Source: Rebecca billardiae RCC1528 (lineage: Eukaryota; Haptophyta). Taken from it: 64,000 nt of DNA. The stretch covers positions 372,001 to 436,000 of the forward strand of contig OZ251248.1 of assembly GCA_965240325.2 (NCBI GenBank). Direction: 5' to 3'. Within the stretch, counting starts at the first letter, position 1. Every line of letters starts with the position of its first letter. Of the stretch, positions 31,177-41,731 are shown piece after piece. The translations under genes and the position numbers were made by a program. The notes beneath the pieces are model-generated. The model saw only the letters and a list, made by a program, of their open reading frames with translations. It did no database searches and had not been told where the DNA came from.

Positions 31177-31744
31177 CCGCCGCCCGGCGCGCCGCCGCCG
31201 CCGCCGCCACCGCTGTGCACTCGCGCGAGCAGATCGCAGGGCCAATCGTCGAGGTGCTCGCCGAGATCTGCGAGCGCGTGCGCGTGCTCGCGGCGAGCGG
31301 CGTCGACGCGGGCGCGCTCGGTGGATGCTCGTCTCTCCCGCCGACCTCGAGGCGGAAGCGGCGGCGGCGGCAAAGGAGGAGCGCAAGGAGGCGCAGGCGC
31401 GCGAGGCGGTGCAGGCAAAGGAGGCGGCGCGGCTGGCGATGCGCGCCGTGTCGCCCGAGCAGATGTTCCGCCCAGTGAATGACGTGCTCTTCGGACGCGA
31501 GGCGCCGTTCACGCAGTGCGCGCCGCGCGCCGTGCGCCGTGCGCGCTACGCGTGTCGCGCCTGTGTCCGCCGCTCACCGCCCCTCGGGCGCTGGCCGACG
31601 CCCCCCGGGCTGCAGGTGGGACGACAGCGGCCTGCCCACCCACGGCGCAGACGGCGAGCCGCTCAGCAAGGGCGCGCGCAAGCGCGCGGAGAAGGCGTTC
31701 AGCAACTAGCAAGCACAAGCCACAAGGCCAACTTTGAGAAGTGA
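31177..31744 (+). pseudogene. CysRS 3'-end duplicate F2
   Basis: Copy of the CysRS C-terminus as in F1, with the same 82-bp deletion and a small insertion near 31706 (extra AGCAAGCACA-like copy) that ends the frame before the normal tail. Last-intron splice sites are kept. Starts right after the E2 stop. Confidence 0.88.
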
Positions 31745-32259
31745 ATGGCCGCCGGCTGCGCCTGACTTGCTTGATTTTGATGTGGCTCAAACCCCGCTGC
31801 CGCCCGCTTGCCGCGCGCGACGGATAAATATATATATATACTAAATAGGCCGCCGCCCGCCGTCTCTGACTCTGAGTCTGAGTCTGAGGCCGTCGGCGTC
31901 GGCGGCCCGGTCGCGGACTGCGGCGGGCGCGCCGGCCCGCCTGCCTGGGGCAGCCTGGGCGCCGGCGCCCGCTGTGTGTCACATGTAAATATATATGTAA
32001 CCGCCACCGGCACTCGTCCGGGCGTCCCGTCGCCTGACGGCATTCATCTGAACTGCTGTGCGGACGATTGTACGACTGGCATGCGCGCACTCGATGTGCC
32101 TGCTGTGAAGCTCTTCGTCAGACAGCCCGTCAGTTGACGATACCGACTCATACCGCCGGGGCCACCGGCCGCGAGTTCACGGCGGTGTCGGCGCACTTCG
32201 TCTTCGTGTCCAGTCTGACAACCGCTCTCCATTCCCGTTGCGAAGTCGACCCACGACAC
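31745..32259 (+). promoter_or_regulatory. 5' region of E3 (type a)
   Basis: The CysRS-type downstream flank with a short TA run (about 31828-31842), then B1 at about 31848, B2 at about 32041 and B3 at about 32166. Near identical to the region before E1. Confidence 0.6.
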
Positions 32260-33800
32260 ATGTGGGCGGCGCCAAGGTGACGGCGCCCGCGCCTGCGGCC
32301 CGCAGTCGGCGGTGCCGAAGCCGAGCTTTGCTCGCCACGCACGGCCGTCTGTCTGTCACCGATCCACGCGCAGCACGTCGGCCGGCCTGCATCATCGCGT
32401 GAGGCAGCAAGGCGGTGGAACGCCGAGGGATGCGAGCGCTTCCGCGAGCGCTCCCGCGAGAGTGATGTGCGCGAGAGCTCACCAGAAGCGGTCGAGAGGC
32501 GCAGGGGCTCCGAGGTGCCGACAAGGGTGGTCGTGCCGACGCCATCGGAGTGGCGCGGGCCGAACCGGCGGCGGCGCAGAAGCGAAAACCTCGTCACAAA
32601 TCGTCTGGAAAACGGGAAACGTTCATCAAAGAACTCTGGGCGCAGGACTGCTGCAGCCCTCTGCGTGGGCGAGGAGCGGTCGTCGGCCAGCGGGGCGACG
32701 CACGCGCCAGCCGGTGCGCTGTGGACAAGCTGGCCGGCATGGTCGGCGTGAAGAACCAGAAGCGCGCAGTGTGCGAACATGTTGGCTGCACCAAGGTGCC
32801 TTCGTTTGGCATGCCGGGCGACGCGCGCGCCAGCCGGTGCGCTGCGCACAAGCTGGCCGGCATGGTTGACGTGAAGAATAGCAGTTGTGCTCACACCGGC
32901 TGCACCAAGGGGCCTTCGTTTGGCATGCCGGGCGACGCGCGCGCCAGCCGGTGCGCTGTGCACAAGCTGGCCGGCATGTTCGACCTGAAGCACCCCAAGT
33001 GTGATCACGCAGGCTGCACCAAGGTGCCTTCGGTCGGCATGCCGGGCGACGCGCGCGCCAGCCGGTGCGCTGCGCACAAGCTGGCCGGCATGGTCGACGT
33101 GGTGAGCCGCAAGTGTGATCATGCCAGCTGCACCAAGGTGCCTTCGTTCGGCATGCCGGGCGACGCGCGCGCCAGCCGGTGCGCTGCGCACAAGCTGGCC
33201 GGCATGGTCGACGTGGTGAGCCGCAAGTGTGATCATGCCAGCTGCACCAAGGTGCCTTCGTTCGGCATGCCGGGCGACGCGCGCGCCAGCCGGTGCGCTG
33301 CGCACAAGCTGGCCGGCATGGTCGACGTGGTGAGCCGCAGGTGTGATCACGCGGGCTGCACCACGCGCCCTTTGTGTGGCATGCCGGGTGACGCACGTGC
33401 CAGCCGGTGCGCTGCGCATAAGCTGGCCGGCATGGTCGACGTGGTGAGCCGCAAGTGTGATCACGCAGGCTGCACCAAGGTGCCTTCGTTCGGCATGCCG
33501 GGCGACGCGCGCGCCAGCCGGTGCGCTACGCACAAGCTGGCTGCCATGAAGCGCCTTGCGAGTGGTGCGCACATTCGGCACAAGCGTGGGCTGGAGCAAG
33601 GCACGCGCACCAAAGCGTCCAGCGCCGCCAAGCGACAGCGGACGCGCACCAGCAGCACAGGCACGACCTCAGACGCCGCAGCAGCCGCAGCGCAGCCGCG
33701 GCCGCGGTCGCAGCTGCCGCCGGTGGTCAAGGCCCGCGTTGCATCGACACCACTACCGCATACTGCACGGCCTGTGGTGATGGCTAGGCGGGTCAACTGA
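32260..33800 (+). CDS. EsV-1-7 repeat protein E3 (7 repeats)
   Basis: Proposed exons are 32260-32276 and 32657-33800, giving 386 residues, the same length as E1. Seven complete 38-residue repeats follow a half repeat. Repeats 4 and 5 are the same at protein level (CDHASC type), a recent internal duplication. One repeat has MFDLK in place of MVDLK. The tail reads GTRTKASSAAKRQRT, shared with E5. The 5' part and intron are close to E1 but contain a stretch (about 32370-32510) that E1 has lost. The two-base length difference just before the CAG at 32579 relative to E1 lies in the predicted intron, in line with the model. Confidence 0.85.
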
Positions 33801-34436
33801 CCGCCGCCCGGCGCGCCGCTGCCGCCGCCGCCGCCGCCGCAATCTCGAGCGAGGAGATCGCAGGGCCGATCGTCGAGGTGCTCGCCGAGTTCCGCGAGCG
33901 CGTGCGCGCGCTCGCGGCGAGCGGCGCCGACGCGGGCGCGCTCCTCGCCGAGTGCGACGCGCTGCGAGATCGCGATCTCAAGAAGGTCGGCGTGCGGCTG
34001 GAGGACCGCTCGGGCGAGGCGGCGCGGTGGATGCTTGTCTCGCCCGCCGACCTCGAGGCGGAGGCGGCGGCGGCGGCGAAGGAGGAGCGCAAGAAGGCGC
34101 AGGCGCGCGAGGCGGTGCAGGCAAAGGAGGCGGCGCGGCTGGCGACGCGCGCCGTGCCGCCCGAGCAGATGTTCCGCCCCGAGAACGACGTGCTCTTCGG
34201 ACGCGAGGCGCCGTTCACGCAGTGCGCGGCGCGCGCCGTGCGCCGCGCGCGCCACGCGTGCCGCGCCTGCGTCCGCCGCTCACCGCCCCTCGGGCGCTGG
34301 CCGACGCCCCCCGGGCTGCAGGTGGGACGACAGCGGCCTGCCCACGCACGGCGCGGACGGCGAGCCGCTCAGCAAGGGCGCGCGCAAGCGCGCGGAGAAG
34401 GCGTTCAGCAAGCACAAGGCCAACTTTGAGAAGTGA
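33801..34436 (+). pseudogene. CysRS 3'-end duplicate F3 (full-length type)
   Basis: Copy from about CysRS residue 656 to the stop, without the 82-bp deletion and with the GAGATCGCGATCTC site (33967). The reading frame and last intron are intact, but there is no catalytic domain and no own start. Very close to CysRS, so either young or kept similar by conversion. Confidence 0.9.
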
Positions 34437-34673
34437 ATGGTCGCCGGCTGCGCCCGACTTGCTTCAGATATGGCGCAAACCCCGCTGCCGCCCGCGTGCC
34501 GCGCGGCGCGCGCGACGCGGCGGCGGGTAAAGCCGCGGGCACGCGCACACTAGCAGCAGCAGCCGTGCCAGCACAGTCCGCCCGCAGTGACGCGCGTACT
34601 GGCAAACTGAAACCGTACTCAGCAGTAGTCAGCATTGAATAAGTCATCGGTCATGACACGCTGATAGTCAGAT

Positions 34674-34705
<32 letters not shown>

Positions 34706-36657
34706 GATTAAACTTTCTTCAGGAATGCGCACCAGAAAAAGCCTTAAGAATCCGCGCGGCCCAAGATGGGGTCGGCGGCCACGACGGCGGTTATGCGCCC
34801 TTGCGCGCCTTGGAGCGGCTCGTGCGCGCCAGGAAGTGGGCCAAACCATGCTCGCGACATGCTCGTTCGTCGACGCTGATTGTTGGCCGATTGCATGCCA
34901 GCCCACGCCGACGTCTGAGTGCGCCTCGCCGCGCACGGTACAGCTTGACGGTACACGGCACGATTCGGCCGCGAGCAGCCTCGTGCGCGCGACCGAGCCA
35001 GAGGTGGTCGTCGAGAGTAGCACGAGCGGCGGCACACAAGCGGGCCTGGTCGTTGCCGAATATCTGACGCACCAATCGACCTCGCCCAGCGCCATCTGCT
35101 CGTTTGCGCACGTGTCGGAAAGAATGCGCAGCTGCCTGCAAACGCCGAGCGCGCAGATGAGGCGTGGGCGAGCGAAGGGGCGGCGAGGGCCGGCGCGTGC
35201 GCGCGCGTAAATTCGAGCCTCCCCATACGCATCGAAACACACCGCGCTCGCTCGTCGAGCTGCGCACGGGTATCGGTGCGCGCGCGCCAACGCGGCGCGC
35301 CGTGAACGCGCCCGGCGAATGCACACCTGCTCGCGCGCGCACGCGCGCGTGATGGACCGAGGAGGTCGCGCGAGCATGCGCGATGTGTCTGGATGGAGCG
35401 TGTAGGAGGTGTAGGCTGCGCTCCGCACGCGCTCCGCCACCGTGCACCGCGCTGCCCCTCGTCCACGCGATCGCCGCCGAGCCCAGATTCAAACGCGCGC
35501 GAGCGCTCGAGCGCACCTCCGAGCAGCAGTCGCAGCTATCGTGACGACGGCGTGGCGAGAGGCAGATGTGCATGGCAAGTATCGTCATGGTGGTGCCCAT
35601 CACGCGCACACTCTCGCGCATGCTCGCTGCACCACCTCGTCGCGCCCACGTGCAGCGCGCGGGGCGCGCTTCGTGCCCGGAGCAGCTGCCGAGCGGCTCC
35701 CGCGCGCAGTGCGCGCGGCGAGTAGGGCTCAGCCAATGGTCCGAGGGCGAGCCGGCCGAGCCTCGTGCGTGACGCACACGGACCTGGTGCAACGCCGCGT
35801 ACCACTCGCAGCCACCATCGCGCCCGTACCAGCGAGCTGTGGCCGCCGCCGACACCCCAAAGCAGCCCAGCCGTCAGCGCGCGACAGCCGACGAGCGCGC
35901 GACGCGCGCGTGCACCACCGTGATGAGCACGGATGAGCGCGCGCGCCCGTGTCGTAGCTCAGGTGGGGTCCCCCGATCGCACGCACCACCGCGCTGCCAC
36001 GCCTTCGACCATCTTGTGTCACCACGCGGGCACACGCCGGGCAGGCGGCGGGGCAGCCCGCTCGGCAAACGGTCAGCGCGCAGCGAGGATGGAGTCCGGC
36101 GAGGGGCGACCGGAGTGTCCGGCGCGACGGAGGTGGTCCACGCCGTGGTCGCCGACGCGTTCCTCACCACCTCCGAGGCCGTGGTGGCCGCCCGGGAGAA
36201 GGAATGCTCCCAGTCGCACCCTTTGCAGTGCTCCTTTGCGCGTGCACGCAACGGCGAGGAGCGGAAGCGTTAGAGGGAACTTCCTGTGCAGTTCAGGCGT
36301 TCTTTCCCCGAAATGTAGAATGCGCGGAGAAGTTCCCTCTAACGATTTTTGTGTGCAGCCGTGCCGCGCGCGCGAGGAAGGCCACATGCGGCTCCTTGCA
36401 CATCTGCTGCAGATCGGCTCGTGCTCGGCGAGCGCGGCGAGGAGGAAGACCTGAGAGTGATATCGGCATCCGATCAGGAAGAGCGGGTCGATCTGCCCGC
36501 AGCTCGTCGCACGATCGCGAGAGCGCACGTGCGGTCGACGAGGAAGAAGGCCCGCATCGTGGCGTTTCCGCCAGTGGCGGGCCGGCTCGAGATTTGACGG
36601 CGAAACTCCAGCGGATTCTTAAGGCTTTTTCTGGTGCGCATTCCTGAAGAAAGTTTA

Positions 36658-36660
<3 letters not shown>
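34706..36660. mobile_element. TIR element with 50-bp perfect terminal inverted repeats
   Basis: 1,955 bp. The ends 34706-34755 and 36611-36660 are perfect 50-bp inverted copies beginning GATTAAACTTTCTTCAGG. Both sides abut (TA)n, so the element sits in a TA microsatellite and its target duplication (perhaps TA) cannot be read. The interior is GC-rich with several overlapping ORFs on both strands, none recognisable as a transposase. Probably non-autonomous. The unit before E3 lacks it. Confidence 0.85.
36268..36344. repeat. 16-bp stem inverted repeat inside the TIR element
   Basis: CGTTAGAGGGAACTTC at 36268-36283 and its exact complement at 36329-36344, with a 45-nt spacer. Could be a hairpin or a tiny nested insertion. 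Confidence 0.8.
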
Positions 36661-36695
<35 letters not shown>

Positions 36696-36717
36696 TATTA
36701 TATATATACTAATAATA

Positions 36718-37030
36718 TAGGCCGCCGCCCGCCGTCTCTGACTCTGAGACTCTGAGTCTGAGTCTGAGGCCGTCGCGGCGTCGGCGGGCAGACGGCGGCC
36801 CGGTCGCGCGGACCCGGGCGGGACCGGACCGGACCGGTGCGCGCCGCTCGGCACTGCATGTAACCGCCACGCACCGGCCACTCGTCCGCGGGCGTCCCGT
36901 CGTCTGACGTCATTCATCTGAACTGCTGTGCGGACGATTGTACGACTGGCATGGGCGCACTCGATCTGCCTGCTGTGAAACTCTTCGTCAGACAGCCCGT
37001 CAGTTGACGATACCGACTCATAGTCATATA
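36718..37030 (+). promoter_or_regulatory. Orphan 5' blocks B1-B2 before copia element 2 (type b)
   Basis: B1 (variant with CGGACCCGGGCGGGAC, from about 36718) and B2 (about 36910-37020) as before E2. B3 is missing here and a second B2 plus B3 appears after the retroelement at about 49497, so this unit is composite. Confidence 0.55.
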
Positions 37031-37388
37031 CGACCGCCAGATGTTCTGTTCTGTTCAGTGGTTCTGTGGAGGACCCAAATAGAACACCGGATTCCCGGCC
37101 GCCGGAGTTTCAATTCTTTTCTTTTACCAGCAGCATCGTCCTGTGAAGAAGATTTTCTTTTTATATAGATCTTTTCTTTTCTTTTTAGCGGAAATGGCTT
37201 GGCTCAATGGTTCTATCCCTTTTTTTTGACAAATGGCTTTTTAGCTTGGGCATATCTCCGGGCGAATCTCCGCTCAGAGACCAGCCAATGGCGTGCCGTG
37301 GACTGCTACTCAACTTTACCCAGAAAAAGTCGGGCCCGGATGGCTACTCTCACTACTAGACACACTATACAGGGAGGTCCAGATGAAG
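37031..37388. other. AT-richer unassigned patch left of copia element 2
   Basis: Contains T-rich runs (TTCTTTTCTTTT, CCCTTTTTTTT) quite unlike the GC-rich surroundings. No gene was recognised. A short frame (PWTATQLYPEKVGPGWLL near 37295) has protein-like composition but no start or known match. It may be part of an older insertion. Confidence 0.4.
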
Positions 37389-37393
37389 TTTAT

Positions 37394-37958
37394 TGTCAAA
37401 GTCCAAGGCAGCCATCGGCGCCATTCCCCAGCTCGAGACTTTAATTCCAAGGCGCTGAGCAATTTCAGCCGCCAAGCTACAGACTTTCATCATGCAATTC
37501 AATCGGTTTCACCATTCAAGAGCAAGGCCAACAGCAGCCATTGTTCATGCAAGTTACTACTCCAAAGATAAGGAGCATCGGCACACACATGAGGTCTTCG
37601 GACTACACATCCAAGGGTCCAGGGATTCTTCACCACTTGGGAAGGTACCCTGAACTGGACCAGAGACTACCATGCAGTCATCAGAACTTTCTTTTCATTT
37701 CGAGGAGACGTCCCGATCATCACAGGAAGCTTTCGTGCAATGACCCGAAGGCAATCAACGGAATTCCGAGAGCATTCCGACCGAGGGAAGCAGGCACACG
37801 AAGATTCCAAAATCTTCGATGCCACTTCCATCAGCTTTCACCAGACTGAAACATCAGCTTACTTGAAACCAGCCATCACTCATCAGCAAGGGGGACGCCC
37901 CTTCGCCCCACGAAACACAGCTAGTAAGGACCGCACGACACGCGCGAAGCGCCAATCA
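37394..37958 (+). repeat. 5' LTR of copia element 2
   Basis: 565 bp, TGTCAAAGTCC...CCAATCA. The next bases (TGAGCTCACGGG) do not start with TGG, so an ordinary tRNA 3'-end primer site is not evident. The ATG of the extra ORF overlaps the last LTR base. Confidence 0.95.
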
Positions 37959-39940
37959 TGAGCTCACGGGTGCACAACGTCGTCCGATCCTACGATCAGC
38001 GCAAGCGGACCCGCATCGATCGGCTCCGCCACCACGGGAGCCCCATGCTCCTCGACATTGATTTCGGCGACAACGCCGGATCGGCACGGAACGACACCGG
38101 CCGCAAGGAAGACATCGAGTTCCCATCCTCGCGATGGTACGACCAGGGCGGGAGCCCGCGTACCTTCTACGAGGACCGTCGCAGCTCCATCGAGAAGCGC
38201 GACCGCCACGACGGACACTACCCGCGTGGCGAGCAAGGCCCCAGTCGCCAAGGCAACGGCGGCGGCCGGCATCACGCACCGACCGAGTACAAGCACCACC
38301 GGCGGAGCGACGACAACCTCGTACCCTACGACGGGACGCGGTTCGCGGAGAGCACAAGGCCATCCAACTCCGCGCATGCGCACTGGCACCCGCCCCATTC
38401 GCGGGGCCACCGATACCATCCCTCGCATGACAGCGAGGCCGAGCGCGCCGCGCCGCGCACCGGCGCGCGCGCAACTGAACCCATGACGATCCCCAGCGCG
38501 CAGGAGCGATCGTCGGCGCACGACAAGTACCCAAACGGCCCGCGGCCCTCCGGCACGCTGGGCTGGGACTACAAGCAGCCCGTCGTGCTCCCTGAGCAAT
38601 GGCGAGTGCCCCCGTCCTCGCAGAAGGACGACTCGCCGTCGTCGCAGTCGCTGCATCGCGACGCTACGACACAGACGGAATCCCCGGACTCGGCGTCGCC
38701 GACTGCGACTGGACACGACCAGCATGGAGGCAGCAGCGTCGCAGCGCCGGAGGCGGACGCGATGGCGGGCGACATCCCGACCATCAGCGTCGTGACCGAC
38801 TTCAAGGAGCCGCACAGCCACTACCCCTTCGACCCGGGCCAGATCACTGGCGAACAGCGGTCGGAGCCGTTCGAGGAGTTCGCGCCGCAGCTTGACGACC
38901 TCGCGCGCGGCTCGACCCCGCCGCCGGACGCGTTGAGCCTCAATGATGTCCTCAGCGTGCTCAAGGATGCGGCCATCGACATCAACGGACTCGTCTACCA
39001 GGATCCGATGGACATCGGAGACGACATCTTCACCATTGGAGGTATGTGCAGCGACCCGACTGACCGGCCCCAATCCATCTTGTGCTGCAACAAGGCAGCA
39101 TGGGAACACGCTGCGCGCGACAAGCATCGCATGTCCTCATACCTGTGCACTTACCCCCTCCTGGCTGTCAGCAGTTGGTATGGTGTAGGCGAGACCTTCG
39201 ATTGCATCATCCCGGAGATCCCGACGCGCAAGAACATGGGCAACGGCATCTACTGCAGCCAGTGGAGTGAGATTGACGACGATGATCCGAAGTCGCGCCA
39301 GCCATGCGACAATCAGTCGTGCACATCGATGCATTGCACCCTCGAATGCATCATCTGTGGGATGGGCAGAGTCTGCAGCTACCGATGCGCAGACGCCATC
39401 CAAGTTCAGCATCAGCTCGAATGTGAGCAGATTATCCAGTTTGCAGCGATGAACGACGGGATTGACATCGATGATGATGGCATTCACTTCCACCGGCAGG
39501 ACGGACCCGTCGCAGCGGCTGATCGCCGCAGCCTGAGCGTCGTGAACGACGCAGGCGCCAGCCTCGATGATATTTGCCCTTGGCGGCCATCCAAACGATG
39601 CACTATCTACTCGGGAGGCTTCATCGCAGCAGCCGCAGAGCGGCAAGGTCACAACTACACAGTTGGAGACTATGTGCGGGAGAGGGACGAGCTTCACCAA
39701 AGCAAGTTCGATCTCATGTTCCATTGTAATGACGCACTCCTACAGCCAGGTGTCGCATGCTTCCTGCACAAAGAGTTCTATGGGCTGACTTCTGAAGCGA
39801 GCGAGGGACACTCGCCGGCTGACGACGGCCCACCTGGTGGTGTCACAAACTACCCACCTGCCACGACTGGTGACGACAACAGCGCACAGCAGAGCAGCGA
39901 CACAGCGCAGGATCGCCCGCCAGCCACGACCGTAAGCTAA
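37958..39940 (+). CDS. Extra ORF in copia element 2: MYND-type zinc-finger protein
   Basis: 660 residues, uninterrupted. The first 290 residues are hydrophilic and Arg/Asp/His-rich. The middle has an acidic helical stretch (LNDVLSVLKDAAIDINGL). At about residues 450-489 a Cys/His cluster fits a MYND finger: CDNQSC, then CIICGMGRVCSYRCADAI and HQLEC. The tail is Ser/Thr/Asp-rich. MYND fingers usually bind proline-rich partners and occur in chromatin and signalling proteins. It is not a known copia gene and has no gag, protease, integrase or RT motif, so it is either a captured cellular gene or a lineage-specific accessory gene. The start may lie further in, since the first ATG overlaps the LTR end. 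Its base composition is like the element's pol, which suggests long residence. Confidence 0.7.
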   Translation: MSSRVHNVVRSYDQRKRTRIDRLRHHGSPMLLDIDFGDNAGSARNDTGRKEDIEFPSSRWYDQGGSPRTFYEDRRSSIEKRDRHDGHYPRGEQGPSRQGNGGGRHHAPTEYKHHRRSDDNLVPYDGTRFAESTRPSNSAHAHWHPPHSRGHRYHPSHDSEAERAAPRTGARATEPMTIPSAQERSSAHDKYPNGPRPSGTLGWDYKQPVVLPEQWRVPPSSQKDDSPSSQSLHRDATTQTESPDSASPTATGHDQHGGSSVAAPEADAMAGDIPTISVVTDFKEPHSHYPFDPGQITGEQRSEPFEEFAPQLDDLARGSTPPPDALSLNDVLSVLKDAAIDINGLVYQDPMDIGDDIFTIGGMCSDPTDRPQSILCCNKAAWEHAARDKHRMSSYLCTYPLLAVSSWYGVGETFDCIIPEIPTRKNMGNGIYCSQWSEIDDDDPKSRQPCDNQSCTSMHCTLECIICGMGRVCSYRCADAIQVQHQLECEQIIQFAAMNDGIDIDDDGIHFHRQDGPVAAADRRSLSVVNDAGASLDDICPWRPSKRCTIYSGGFIAAAAERQGHNYTVGDYVRERDELHQSKFDLMFHCNDALLQPGVACFLHKEFYGLTSEASEGHSPADDGPPGGVTNYPPATTGDDNSAQQSSDTAQDRPPATTVS

Positions 39941-41391
39941 TTCGGCGAACCCATTAAAAAAATGCGATAACTGCCGACCCGGCTCCCTCGCCGGCAGTTG
40001 GACGCGGCCGGCGGACGGCCGGAGGCGAATTGGTCGAGCGCTTCGCGATGTCGTCGAAATCGCCCATCGCGCGACGAACGTCGCCAGCTGGCGTCGGCCT
40101 GGGACCGAGCGGCTTGGCTGGGCCGCGATGGTGCGTGCGCTTCAGCTGCGCAATACAGTTCCCCGCATTTGCGGCGCGGCGCAGGAATCGCTCCGCCGCA
40201 TCCATCGTCCACCTGCACCCCGTTTGCACGCGCGGCCATGATTTGAACATTCGCGCGCGCGAAGGCGCGCACAGCGCCGAGCCCCTTGGAGATGCGGGTC
40301 TGGCGAATAAGTGGCGATGGGCGGGATCGGAGTGTAGATGCCCAAAATGCGCATCACGTATCCTGCATCTGACGCGTTCACCATGCACGCGCGCCCTTTC
40401 TGCTGCTCGCCTGCATGTGGCCGCATCTGCCCGCCGCCGCGGATCGCCGCGCGCGCAGACACTTGGCGTGAAAGAAGGGCGGGGAGAAGGACGTGCGAGG
40501 TCTAATGCCGCATACGAAGGGCCCCTCGATGCATTTTCACCGGTACACCAACCAGATCACACAGCAGAGCGTGCTCGCGCGGCAGAAGCGCACTGTTTGT
40601 GGAGCTCGCGCGAGGCGGTCGAGGCGGCATGGCAGGCGATGTGTGGGTCTGGTAGCGCTCTGGCGACGGCGATGAACGCGTTGCACGTCGCGCTCCTCGT
40701 TATCTGCATGTCCGCGTGCAGCGCCGCCCTCTTCGTCGCGCAGGTGCGCAAGATTCATGAGCGGCTGCGGCGTGACTCGGCGACGTGACCGGTCAGGGGC
40801 AAGCTGCTTACTGCTGTCGCCTGCAGTACCGTTCCTGAGAACCCAGCCTTCCTCGGCCTCGACGCACGCGGCGAGCGCGCAGCCCTAGGCGGCGTGCCGA
40901 ACAGACTTGGCCTGCTCGTTCAGCGCGGTCATCTCGCTCAAGTTCATGCACAACGGCGAGGTCGTACTTGCGCTCGTCAACCTCACCACGGCCGTGTCCG
41001 AGCCCAACGTGCAGCCCGTGACGACCGTTGCCGCTCGGCGGGACGGTCCGGCATCCCGTGTCACAGCTCAGCCGCTCTGTGCCCGGACCGCGCGGGCCGC
41101 GCGGCTCGCCGCCGTTGAAGCTCCGCCGCCGCCGCAGCAGCCAGCGCAGCAGTCGGCGGCGCGACGGCTGCCGCCGCTGCCGCCGGCGCCGCGGCTCGCT
41201 CGCTGCACGAGACAGACAGAAGTCGGCGCGCGCCACCAGTCGTCGCAGCGGTCCGTACCGGCGCGATCCTCGCGTGAGGCCATCATGAGAGCTGACTACG
41301 GGGACTCTCACTCGCCGCCGGGTCACAATGGCCGAGCGGCCGCGGCCGCGGCAGGGCGGGTCACCGGTGGCGCGGGTGCCAGTAGCTACCG

Positions 41392-41421
41392 CCCGGGTGC
41401 CAGTAGCTACTGGCACCCGGG
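41392..41421. repeat. 30-bp perfect palindrome
   Basis: Centred at 41406/41407, with half-site CCCGGGTGCCAGTAG. The same GGTGCCAGTAGCTAC word occurs just before it (about 41375) and inverted again at about 41442-41456. Confidence 0.85.
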
Positions 41422-41731
41422 GCCTAGCTAGTATCTATAGTATAGCTACTGGCACCCGCGCGCCCGGGCCCGGCCGCGGCGTCACGCAGTCAGCACGGCT
41501 CACACTACGATGACCGGTTACTCAGCGGACTACCGGGAATCTGTCCGGTTGGACGTCGAGTTTCATTGCGGACTACGCGGCTGACCGCCCGACGATCGGC
41601 CGGCCCCGCGGCGGAGGCGGCAGCGGGCGCGGAGGCTGACCGGAGGCGCGGAGCGGGTCGGGCGCAGCTGACTCAGCAGCCTCCTCGATGACTCTCACGA
41701 CGTACGGTCCTACTGGTCGATAACACGACTC

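Noticed and set aside
33801-34436. CysRS fragments F3 and F5 as functional genes
   Set aside because: Open frames, but they lack the whole catalytic domain and any start of their own.
34619-35855. Overlapping ORFs in the 50-bp-TIR element as a transposase
   Set aside because: No DDE/D motif or known domain; frames overlap on both strands and are Arg/Ala-rich.
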